NCBI RefSeq assembly: GCF_002117005.1
Contig: NZ_CP021023.1
Span: 2,838,995-2,902,994, forward strand
Source: Sedimentisphaera salicampi
GTDB lineage: Bacteria > Planctomycetota > Phycisphaerae > Sedimentisphaerales > Sedimentisphaeraceae
Length of the DNA: 64,000 nt
Reading direction: 5' to 3'
This document shows positions 24,949 through 36,243 of this stretch, piece by piece (within the stretch, counting starts at the first letter, position 1; every line of letters starts with the position of its first letter). Below the pieces are notes generated by a model. It was not told the origin of the DNA and did no database searches. It worked only from the letters and a program-made list of their open reading frames with translations. The translations under genes and the position numbers were made by a program.

Positions 24949-24985
24949 AGCCGTCTGAGTTTTAGCGATTCAGGCGGCTGTTTTT
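24949..24985 (+). terminator. Intrinsic terminator of the pseudopilin gene
   Basis: AGCCGTCTGA (24949-24958) pairs with TCAGGCGGCT (24970-24979), with one G-T pair, then GTTTTT. The remaining 24986-25202 shows no gene. Confidence 0.85.
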
Positions 24986-25202
24986 ATGCTTTGGAATAAA
25001 ACGGAGGCAGGTGGATAACAACAATCTTTTTAAAAGAGCAGTGAATACGTTTAAGATTTACCTGAACCTCATAAAATAAGATCCAAGTATCATAAAGCTC
25101 TCGTAATTTTTTTGCATCCAGTGTTTGTCTTCACGAATTACCGCCCGATACGCTAGGTCTTAAATCCTGCCGCAAACTGCTGTCCAGTTTCCGGGGGCAA
25201 GT

Positions 25203-25652
25203 TCAACCGTTCAGTTTTTCCCTGCCCTTTGCAGCAAGTCTGTCGCAGAGTTCGTTGTACTCAACTCCGCAGTGGCCGCGGACCCATGTCCAGTGTACAT
25301 CATGCGTCTGTGTAAGTTCAAGCAGCTTTACCCAGAGGTCTTTATTCTTCACGGGCTTCTTGCCGGCGGTTTTCCAGCCCTTTTTCTGCCATTTCTCGAG
25401 CCAGCCGTTTACGAACGCCTTCTGCAGATACTGCGAATCTGTGTGGAAATGCACTTTGCACGGGCGTTTGAGGGCTTCCAGAGCCTTGATAGCGGCTGTG
25501 AGCTCCATACGGTTGTTTGTGGTGTCTTTTTCTCCGCCGCAGAGTTCTTTGGTTTTGTCCGGTTTTTTTGAAGAAATAAGAACCGCCCCCCAGCCTCCCG
25601 GGCCGGGATTAGGACTGCATCCCCCATCACTATAGATAATCACTTCATCCAT
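25203..25652 (-). CDS. rnhA: Ribonuclease HI
   Basis: RNase HI cuts the RNA strand of RNA-DNA hybrids. All four catalytic carboxylates are in place: Asp9 (IYSDGGC), Glu50 (NRMELTAA), Asp72 (HTDSQYL) and Asp136 (CDRLA). The handle region with basic residues (KWQKKGWKTAGKKPV) is present, as in E. coli RNase HI. The 149-residue length is normal. It starts two bases after the murA stop, so the two form an operon. Confidence 0.96.
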   Translation of the reverse strand: MDEVIIYSDGGCSPNPGPGGWGAVLISSKKPDKTKELCGGEKDTTNNRMELTAAIKALEALKRPCKVHFHTDSQYLQKAFVNGWLEKWQKKGWKTAGKKPVKNKDLWVKLLELTQTHDVHWTWVRGHCGVEYNELCDRLAAKGREKLNG

Positions 25653-25654
25653 AT

Positions 25655-26923
25655 TTAAGCGCTTTCCCTTACGATTTCCGCACCCACTTTGTTAAGCTTT
25701 TCCTCTATTTTCTCATACCCTCTGTCGATATGATAAACGCGGTTTATGGTAGTTTCGCCTTCAGCAGCGAGTCCAGCCAAAACAAGAGCAGCGCTTGCCC
25801 TGAGATCAGATGCCATAATCGGAGCGGATGTTAGCCCGGGCACACCATTAACTATCGTGCATTGCCCCTCTTTTCGGAGCAGGGCTCCCATTCTTGTCAT
25901 CTCCGGTACGTGCATAAATCTGTCCGGGAAGATTTTTTCTGTAACCACGCTGTTGCCCTGAGCTATTGAAAGCATCGCCATAAACTGTGCCTGAAGGTCT
26001 GTTGGGAAGCCCGGGTAAGGCTGGGTTGTAATATCAACCGGCCTTATCACTTTCCCTGAGCTAATTCTGCAGCCTTCAGTTGTTTTTTCGATTACCATCC
26101 CCATCTTCTCAAGTGCGTCGCTCACTGCTCCGAGATGGTCGAGCCGGCAGTTGTCTATCTCGAGCTCTCCTCCTGTAATCCCCGCTGCTACCATATACGT
26201 ACCCGCCTCTATCCTGTCCGGTATAACGCGGTAGTTCGTAGGCCGAAGCTCAGGCACTCCTTCAATTCGCATCTCCGGCGAGCCTGCGTTGTAGATCCTT
26301 GCCCCCATCGTTTTCAGAAAGTTCGCAAGATCCACCACTTCCGGTTCGCAAGCTGCGGATTCGATTATCGTTTCCCCTTCTGCAAGTGTTGCAGCCATCA
26401 TAACATTTGCTGTTGCCAGCACGCTTGAGCCGAATGGTCCTCCGAGGAATATCTTTTTGCCCTTAAGCCCTTTGGATGCTTTTGCGATGATGTATCCTTT
26501 GGATATGCGTATGTCAGCTCCAAGCTCTCTGAGCCCTCTGATATGCAGGTCAACCGGCCTTGTGCCGATAGAGCAGCCTCCGGGCATTGAAACCTCAGCA
26601 CGTCCGCAGCGGGCGAGAAGCGGCCCGAGGACGCAAATGCTCGCCCTCATCTTTCGCACTATCTCGTAGTCGCCGTAGGGCTTGTATATGCGGGCGGCAT
26701 CAATGCTGAGAGTATGCGGCTCGTTTCTGCTGCATTCTGCTCCAATCTCGCCGAGGAGCTTCTGCATAAACAAAACATCCGAAAGCACAGGAACATCTTT
26801 GATTGTTGTAGTCCCCGAAGCCAGAAGCGAGGCTGACATTAGTGGAAGAGCTGAGTTTTTAGACCCGCTTACACGAATCTTTCCTGAAAGAGAGGTTCCG
26901 CCGTGAACCTTAAAAACATCCAT
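25655..26923 (-). CDS. murA: UDP-N-acetylglucosamine 1-carboxyvinyltransferase
   Basis: MurA adds enolpyruvate from PEP to UDP-GlcNAc, the first committed step of peptidoglycan synthesis, in the cytoplasm. The 422-residue protein has the two-domain EPSP-synthase-like repeats, with GSKNSALP at the N-terminus and the active-site loop MPGGCSIGTRPVDLHI. Cys117 is present, so the enzyme should be fosfomycin-sensitive (Asp at this site would confer resistance). Its presence agrees with planctomycetes having peptidoglycan. rnhA follows by two bases. Confidence 0.97.
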   Translation of the reverse strand: MDVFKVHGGTSLSGKIRVSGSKNSALPLMSASLLASGTTTIKDVPVLSDVLFMQKLLGEIGAECSRNEPHTLSIDAARIYKPYGDYEIVRKMRASICVLGPLLARCGRAEVSMPGGCSIGTRPVDLHIRGLRELGADIRISKGYIIAKASKGLKGKKIFLGGPFGSSVLATANVMMAATLAEGETIIESAACEPEVVDLANFLKTMGARIYNAGSPEMRIEGVPELRPTNYRVIPDRIEAGTYMVAAGITGGELEIDNCRLDHLGAVSDALEKMGMVIEKTTEGCRISSGKVIRPVDITTQPYPGFPTDLQAQFMAMLSIAQGNSVVTEKIFPDRFMHVPEMTRMGALLRKEGQCTIVNGVPGLTSAPIMASDLRASAALVLAGLAAEGETTINRVYHIDRGYEKIEEKLNKVGAEIVRESA

Positions 26924-27066
26924 TATACAAATCCTTTCGTATAAAGATTAAATCCTTTAAAAGTATTTTACAAAATTTAAGCCGGCTGTTCAAATCTATT
27001 TTTGCGTTTTAATAAAAGTTTTCTGAAAATATATCTCATTTTTTTATTGGCTTCAGATTTGTTCAA

Positions 27067-27097
27067 TAAAAAAGGGCGCCGCTTTTCAGCTGCGCCC
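27067..27097 (-). terminator. Intrinsic terminator of the GH2 gene
   Basis: On the minus strand GGGCGC and GCGCCC flank a GAAA-containing loop, followed by TTTTTTATT. It lies 28 bases past the GH2 stop. Confidence 0.8.
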
Positions 27098-27124
27098 TCA
27101 ACAAGTTTTTTTTCGGCTCGAGGC

Positions 27125-30478
<3,354 letters not shown>

Positions 30479-30486
30479 TCAATTAA

Positions 30487-31107
30487 TTAGCTTTTGCGTT
30501 TTCTTAAAACGAATCCGAAGGCTCCTAATAATGCCATAGTGGCCGGTTCAGGTACACAGTATGAACTGGTAGTGTCATAGTTTTCAGGTTCTGAACCTTC
30601 CTCTACAGTTGCTCCTGCGAGGCAGAAATCGCCGGTAAAAAATCCTTTTGCTATCTTGTATTCGATAGTATAAGAACCGTCCCATGTTATGTTGCTGCCA
30701 GCAAACAGCCCGTTCGGCTTGGTTAGAGTATGATAGTGATTAACGGTGTTGCTGAGGCTTACAGTTCCGCCGAAGTGAGCATCTGCTACTAATTCAAACC
30801 CGTCAAGGCTGCTGTGGAAATAGTCGTAGGCGTTGCCGTCAAAGCCAGTTCCCGCGTTTTGGTCCAGGTCAAAGTATAGCCCGTTGTATCCAGCAAAATT
30901 ATTGCCGGTAAGACTCATAGCACCAACCATTTCCATTTTGAAATAATAATTAAACGCATCTTCTCCCATGGATATTTTATCGATATCCTGGCCTGGCTGT
31001 AGGCCTGCGTCTACACCATCGTTAATAACTTCAGTGTAGGAAACCGCAAAAGCACTCGCTAAACCGGCAATGGCCAACACAGCCATTAACATAATACATT
31101 TTCTCAT
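30487..31107 (-). CDS. PEP-CTERM sorting-signal protein
   Basis: The 206-residue exported protein has a signal peptide (about 1-20) and the tripartite C-terminal signal: VPEPAT, a hydrophobic helix (MALLGAFGFVL), and a basic tail (RKRKS). Such proteins are processed by exosortase and are tied to extracellular matrix or envelope polysaccharide in Gram-negative bacteria and planctomycetes. The body contains aromatic, Asp/Asn-rich strands (FAGYNGLYFDLDQNAGTGFD) that I cannot assign to a known domain. No exosortase gene is in the window. Confidence 0.88.
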   Translation of the reverse strand: MRKCIMLMAVLAIAGLASAFAVSYTEVINDGVDAGLQPGQDIDKISMGEDAFNYYFKMEMVGAMSLTGNNFAGYNGLYFDLDQNAGTGFDGNAYDYFHSSLDGFELVADAHFGGTVSLSNTVNHYHTLTKPNGLFAGSNITWDGSYTIEYKIAKGFFTGDFCLAGATVEEGSEPENYDTTSSYCVPEPATMALLGAFGFVLRKRKS

Positions 31108-31518
31108 AAGTTTCCCTTTCTATATAATAACTCATAAGCAATTTCGTGATATATTTCTAACTAAATGCATCCTAATAAAAACAAACACCAAAAACAAACA
31201 GATTTTATGATAGTGGGTGTGTTAAAAACAGAAGGTCAGTGTAAATTCTTATTTATTAGTAGTTTATGGCTAAGACTGTTTGTAAGTTATATAAATTTTT
31301 TTTATACTAACACATATTTCAAGTAAAATTGCTGTTTTTGCGATAGCAGCTGTGTTTTCTGCCATTCAGTACCGCAGCTTTTAATAATGCCGTTTGATTA
31401 GTAATAATTTCCCCCGCTTTAAAACTTGTATTTTCAAATGCTTTAAATTTCCATTCAATTAACGATAATGAATTAAGATTTCTGTAAATCAATCAATAAT
31501 ATTTATGGTGAATAATGA
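31108..31518. other. AT-rich intergenic region before the group II intron
   Basis: These 411 bases upstream of the PEP-CTERM gene hold no supported ORF. The end (…TTATGGTGAATAATGA) is the 5' exon side of the intron; no terminator hairpin is seen at the insertion site. Confidence 0.5.
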
Positions 31519-31998
31519 GTGCGCCAAGCAAAGCTAATATGTGCAAGCCGGACAATCCGGCACGGGTAAAGGCTAACCACCAGCCCGGGACTGAACCGGA
31601 CGTATTGCGAGGTAACGAGTAATGCGAAGCTTCGGTAAGGGCAGTTTGTCAGCCGTAACGCAAGTGAAGGTATCGAGCCCCGAAATAATCCTTATTTCAC
31701 TGGGTCAAGGGTTTCATTTCTTGGAAACCAGTATCGATGCGCACGTTAAAGGTGAGTGCGTAATCGACGTGGCGGGGTCTAAGTCCGCAGCGGGCAAACA
31801 AACTGTACATATTGGAACTTGGGAGAACCGAAGCGTTCCGAAAGGAAGCCGCCAAATAGCCGAAAAAGTGATGAGGCGGTATGGCGTTTCGGTAGTCGGA
31901 CTAACCCATAGTAGAGGTGTAGCAGGGGTAATGCCCTGTGGGGCTATAAGCTTACTCGAAGGGGTTAGCGGTTTAACGCAGAGAGGTGAATTTTAACA

Positions 31999-33330
31999 AT
32001 GCAATACCCTGAGATTGGAAAAACTTTGGAGAAGTTGCTTCTCATATCCGCTCGCGCCCGAAGGGAACGAGGATTCAAGTTTACGAGCCTTGCTCATCTA
32101 CTTGATGAAGAATACCTTCGGGATTGCTACCAGAACCTTAACCGGAATAAGGCGGTAGGAATTGACAATGTAAGCTGGCAGGAATATGGTATAAATCTGG
32201 ATGAAAATCTCCGGCGGCTTGTCGATAGGCTCAAACGTAAAAAGTATAAGCCTAAACCGGCAAGGCGGGTATATATACCCAAGGACGATAAAGAAACCCG
32301 TCCACTGGGTATATCTGCGATAGAAAGCAAGATAGTAGAAAGCGGGATTGCCCGCATACTAAACTGCATATATGAGCAGGATTTTCTGGATTGTTCTTAC
32401 GGTTTTCGCCCGAACAGGAACTGTCATCAGGCGTTAAAGACACTTAACGACCTGATAACATACCAGCCGGTAAACCATATTGTCGAAGCCGATATTAAAG
32501 GCTTCTTCGATAATGTTGACCACGATAAGCTGCTGGAGTTTATTCGAATAAGGATAAATGACACGGCATTATTAGGGCTGATTGGTAAGTTTCTCAAAGC
32601 CGGTTATGTTGACGATGGTCAACTAATAGTATCGCAAAAGGGTACTCCGCAAGGAAGTATTCTAAGCCCGATACTGGCGAATATATTCCTGCACTATGTA
32701 CTGGACGAGTGGTTTGAGGCTACGGTTAAAAGCCATACGACCGGTTACTGTGAGCTTGTGAGATATGCGGATGATTTTGTATGCGTAGTTCGCTACGCAG
32801 ACGATGCCGAACGCATTGAGCAGGCGTTGAAGAATAGGTTCAATAAATACGGATTGGAAATACATCCTACAAAGAGCCGCCGGATAACATTTGGTCGCTT
32901 TGAGAAGGAAAACGCCGTAAAAGAGAGCCGAAAGCCTAACACGTTTGACTTTTTAGGATTTACGCATTACTGCGACATCTCACGCCGAGGCAAATTTAAG
33001 CTCGGGCGTAAGACAAGCGGAAAGAAATTCTCTGCCAAGTGCAGGGAGATGAATGACTGGCTCAAGGCGATACGAAACCACGTCAAGACTAAAGACTGGT
33101 GGAAAGTTCTTGTTGCCAAACTGCGAGGCCATTATCAGTATTACGGCGTAAGTGAGAACTACGCCGGTATCAGGAGTTTTTACAAACTCACGATAAGGAT
33201 GGTACGGAAATGGCTGAACAGGCGTAGCCAAAAGCGAAAGATGAGTTGGGAACGGTTTAGTAATTACCTTGAACACTATCCTTTGCCAAAACCCGAAATA
33301 GTGCATAGCTTTTACAATCGGCAAGTGTAA
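31999..33330 (+). CDS. Group II intron reverse transcriptase/maturase
   Basis: The 443-residue LtrA-type protein supports splicing and retrotransposition of its host intron. RT motifs are present: RPLGISAIESKIVE, YGFRPNRNCHQAL, EADIKGFFDNVDH, GTPQGSILSPILANIFL, the catalytic RYADDFVCV, and TFDFLGFTHY. A basic maturase (X) domain follows. The C-terminus ends at HSFYNRQV without an HNH endonuclease, so mobility probably uses nicked or single-stranded targets. GAGAGG precedes the ATG. No frameshift is present, so it is likely functional. Confidence 0.95.
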   Translation: MQYPEIGKTLEKLLLISARARRERGFKFTSLAHLLDEEYLRDCYQNLNRNKAVGIDNVSWQEYGINLDENLRRLVDRLKRKKYKPKPARRVYIPKDDKETRPLGISAIESKIVESGIARILNCIYEQDFLDCSYGFRPNRNCHQALKTLNDLITYQPVNHIVEADIKGFFDNVDHDKLLEFIRIRINDTALLGLIGKFLKAGYVDDGQLIVSQKGTPQGSILSPILANIFLHYVLDEWFEATVKSHTTGYCELVRYADDFVCVVRYADDAERIEQALKNRFNKYGLEIHPTKSRRITFGRFEKENAVKESRKPNTFDFLGFTHYCDISRRGKFKLGRKTSGKKFSAKCREMNDWLKAIRNHVKTKDWWKVLVAKLRGHYQYYGVSENYAGIRSFYKLTIRMVRKWLNRRSQKRKMSWERFSNYLEHYPLPKPEIVHSFYNRQV

Positions 33331-33346
33331 AGTGAGTTAAACCGAA

Positions 33347-33379
33347 GAGCCGGATGTGGGAAATCCACAAGTCCGGTTC
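33347..33379 (+). ncRNA. Group II intron domain V
   Basis: GAGCCGG pairs with CCGGTTC, with the catalytic AGC triad at 33348-33350. A bulge and a second helix TGTGG/CCACA closed by a GAAAT loop complete the hairpin. This is the catalytic core element of the ribozyme. Confidence 0.88.
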
Positions 33380-33452
33380 TGTGAGGGGCATTGACGTTTC
33401 CTCACATTTAATAAATGAAAAAATTAAGTTTATGGATGAAAGGAACTATATT

Positions 33453-35363
33453 ATGTCTACTCGACAAAATCTGAAAAGTATAGATAAATTTATGGCCATC
33501 CCGCTGAGGGATATAGTTTTTATTATCATTATTCTTATACCGTTTATTCTCGGTAAATACTGCGAATTCAATATCCCCGGGCCATTTGACAGCGGTTCAA
33601 ACGTGTATTCAGCGAAGCACATCCTTGAAGGGGCTCAGATCGGCGTTGAAGAAGACCCAAGCGCTCAGGTGGGTACGCTGCTTATGAATATGCTGGGGGT
33701 AAAGCTTTTCGGCTTCAATGATTTAGGCCCTAAGATAGTGCAGGGTTTCTTTCAGCTTATCGGCCTCGGGTTAATGTATTACAGCATCAGGCGAGTTTTC
33801 GGCGTTTTGCCGGCATTCTTTTCCGCCTTCGCTGCCGCCTTTTTCCTCTCAGCCCCGCTTATAGCAAAATACGGCAACGTAAAAGAGCAGTTTATGACGG
33901 CCTTTATGCTCGCTGGAATTGCCCTGTTTGTCCTTCATCTGAAAACAGATAAACGAATTTTTGCAGTATTGGCAGGGGGCTTTCTTGCATGGGCTCCTCT
34001 TTTCAAGATTACAGGCTTCTCGGCGATTGGGGCATTAGCAGTGTTTTTCGCGTGCAGTCTGATTTTCAAATGGAAAACATTCAAGGAGCTTTTGATAAAG
34101 GCGGGGCTTCTGCTGGCGGGGTTTCTGATATTTGCAGGCCCGGTATGGATATGGATAAATGCCTCCGGCGCACAAATCAGCACGCCGTATAAATCAGCAT
34201 TAGTTCGAGTTATGCCGGATTTCAGCTCTAAAGACAGCCCTGTGCCGGAGAATCAGAAGCATTCAGGAGAGACGCAGAAGAAGGCTGATTCTGAGAAAAA
34301 AGAGGAATCTGCCGGCAGCTATGTAGAGCGAACCAGAAAGGCCCGGAGCTACAGTGAACATGCCCCCGTTGTGCTGCGATACTACCGCCTGCTTATCCTG
34401 CCTGTCGGCTTGGCGATAGCGGCGCTGATTTTGGCAAAAATCCGGTTTCTCAGGACGTGGCTTGCAAAAAAGAGCAAAATCCGTCTCACACTCCCCGATA
34501 GGGTTACCGTTCTGCTTGTTTTCTGGTGGGTTCTGGATATGGCTCTTGTTTGGGTGAGCACGCGCCCCTATGAGCAGTATTACATACCGCTGACTGCCTC
34601 CGGAGCTTTCGCTGGGGCATATGTGCTTTATCGCCTCTTCGGCTGGTGCAGAAGCAAAGGAATGCGGTTTACTCTCGGCGGCTTTGCTTTCTCGGCAGTT
34701 CTCTTCTGGATATTCTGCTCGCCGATATTTGCAGGGATAAGCAAAAGCCCATACAGCGGCAAATCCTACGGCGAAGGCGTTAAACGAAAAGGATATGTAC
34801 AGCGAATCGAGCAGGCAAGTATGCACCGCCAAGGCAGGATTGCACCTTGGGAGATTGTCGGGCTGTTTATAAAAAACAACACCTCCCCAGACCAGCGCAC
34901 CTACGTTTGGGGCTGGTATCCCGGGATTTATGTCAAGGCCCAGAGGCTTTCAGTATGCAAAAAGGCCTTCCAGAGCGATATGCACACACTGCCCCCCTCA
35001 ACTCTTGAAAAGATGGCTGAGAATTTCATCCGCCAGTTTGAAAAGCACAAGCCCAAATATATAGTGGATTCCCGCAAGAGGCACTTCCCGCACGACCGCC
35101 CGCCGCTGGAATTCTGGCCTTCCACCCCTAACGGCTTCCTCCCTGCAAACGAAAGGGCGGTTCAAGGCTACGAAAAAGCTTATTCAAACATCCTGGCAGA
35201 GAGAATAGAGCCCGAAGAGGCTGAGCGGTTTAAGGCGTTCGCTGAGCTGAGAGAATATATAAGAGAAAACTATCAAATCGTAGATAAAGACGGCTATCAA
35301 TTCACAAAAGCAGGCCCACGAAGCAAACGTTTCGGGCAGATGGTTGTTTTCAGGAGAGAGTAA
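33453..35363 (+). CDS. GT-C type (family 39-like) membrane glycosyltransferase
   Basis: The 636-residue protein has roughly ten TM helices in the N-terminal 430 residues and a soluble C-terminal part. The layout and the early acidic motif FDSGSNVYSAKHILEG resemble polyprenyl-phosphate-sugar glycosyltransferases of the ArnT/PMT (GT39, GT83) group, which use lipid-linked sugars on the outer face of the membrane. A charged loop (about 265-310, KHSGETQKKADSEKKEE) interrupts the helices. I choose ATG 33453 because GAAAGGA lies about 9 bases upstream; an in-frame ATG at 33432 is possible, and the longer frame runs into the intron. Acceptor unknown. Confidence 0.72.
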   Translation: MSTRQNLKSIDKFMAIPLRDIVFIIIILIPFILGKYCEFNIPGPFDSGSNVYSAKHILEGAQIGVEEDPSAQVGTLLMNMLGVKLFGFNDLGPKIVQGFFQLIGLGLMYYSIRRVFGVLPAFFSAFAAAFFLSAPLIAKYGNVKEQFMTAFMLAGIALFVLHLKTDKRIFAVLAGGFLAWAPLFKITGFSAIGALAVFFACSLIFKWKTFKELLIKAGLLLAGFLIFAGPVWIWINASGAQISTPYKSALVRVMPDFSSKDSPVPENQKHSGETQKKADSEKKEESAGSYVERTRKARSYSEHAPVVLRYYRLLILPVGLAIAALILAKIRFLRTWLAKKSKIRLTLPDRVTVLLVFWWVLDMALVWVSTRPYEQYYIPLTASGAFAGAYVLYRLFGWCRSKGMRFTLGGFAFSAVLFWIFCSPIFAGISKSPYSGKSYGEGVKRKGYVQRIEQASMHRQGRIAPWEIVGLFIKNNTSPDQRTYVWGWYPGIYVKAQRLSVCKKAFQSDMHTLPPSTLEKMAENFIRQFEKHKPKYIVDSRKRHFPHDRPPLEFWPSTPNGFLPANERAVQGYEKAYSNILAERIEPEEAERFKAFAELREYIRENYQIVDKDGYQFTKAGPRSKRFGQMVVFRRE

Positions 35364-35429
35364 ATTTTGCGGTAATTTGCTTTTTACCTCTTAAAAGGGC
35401 ATAAGTAATTATTCGGCTTTGGGGATTTT

Positions 35430-36221
35430 ATGAAAAACGTTAAAATCGACTGGGAAAAGTTGGCTGTTAAAGAGGCTTATTACTCAGTTACAACAAACTA
35501 CAAGTACAGGAATGAGAACCTCAGCGATGAGGTTAAAGATGATTTTTTCATTGAGGCAAAGCAGTACACTGAAAGACTGCTTGCTGTAATCAGAGACCAT
35601 TTAGTGAAAGATTTTGCGCCGAAGCGGATTCTGGATTTCGGCTGCGGAGTGGGCAGAACTTCAATACCGTTTTCAGAGATTGCCGAAGAAGTTGTGGCGG
35701 CGGATATTTCCGAGAATATGCTCAAGGAGGCTGAGAATAATAAGGCCCTTCGCGGGGCGGATAATCTAAAGCTTATGCAGACCGGCAGCGATATTTCGAA
35801 TATTCCTGGCAGATTCGATTTTGTACATTCGCTTTACGTATTCCAGCATATCCCCGCAAGTGAGGGGCGAAAGATAATAGGCCAATTGCTCGATAAGCTC
35901 GAGGACGGCGGAGTTATAGCCCTGCAGGTTCTATATGCCAATGAACTCTCCTGCGTGAAACGTGTCTCTTACTGGCTGCGGGTAAATATCCCGGGGGTTA
36001 AAAAAATCTTGAATCTTCTTAGAAGAAAGCCCTGGAACGCCCCGATGATGCAGCTTAATAATTATCCGTTAAACTCAGTAGCAGCAGACTTAAGAGAAGC
36101 CGGCTGCCGGCATTTCTATTCGCGATACACAAACCACGCCGGCTATAAGGGGCTCTTTATATTCGCACAGAAAACCCGCCTCGGTGAAGAAAACGTTACT
36201 GATTTAGGTGAGATTCCTTAA
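35430..36221 (+). CDS. Class I SAM-dependent methyltransferase
   Basis: The 263-residue protein has the methyltransferase fold: motif I ILDFGCGVGRTS (about 67-78), acidic motif II VVAADISENML, and a motif IV-like FDFVHSLYVFQHI. Family and substrate cannot be told from sequence. It follows the glycosyltransferase gene by 66 bases, so both may modify the same surface glycan or lipid, but this is inference. It converges with the sulfatase gene. Confidence 0.85.
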   Translation: MKNVKIDWEKLAVKEAYYSVTTNYKYRNENLSDEVKDDFFIEAKQYTERLLAVIRDHLVKDFAPKRILDFGCGVGRTSIPFSEIAEEVVAADISENMLKEAENNKALRGADNLKLMQTGSDISNIPGRFDFVHSLYVFQHIPASEGRKIIGQLLDKLEDGGVIALQVLYANELSCVKRVSYWLRVNIPGVKKILNLLRRKPWNAPMMQLNNYPLNSVAADLREAGCRHFYSRYTNHAGYKGLFIFAQKTRLGEENVTDLGEIP

Positions 36222-36243
36222 TCCTATCTAAGCTGTTTCCACA

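Larger units (their letters stand above)
31519..33405 (+). mobile_element. Group II intron, complete
   Basis: The element opens with GTGCGCC, a canonical group II 5' end. It continues through about 480 bases of structured domain I-III sequence, encodes a reverse transcriptase/maturase, and closes with a recognisable domain V (33347-33379) and a domain VI hairpin (GTGAGG...CCTCAC, 33381-33405). The 3' end is near 33405-33407. It interrupts no visible gene. The 3' flank continues into the leader of the glycosyltransferase gene, on the same strand. Confidence 0.88.

Noticed and set aside
31622-31996. 124-codon plus-strand frame upstream of the intron RT
   Set aside because: It lies in the structured ribozyme domains of the group II intron and has no protein-like features.
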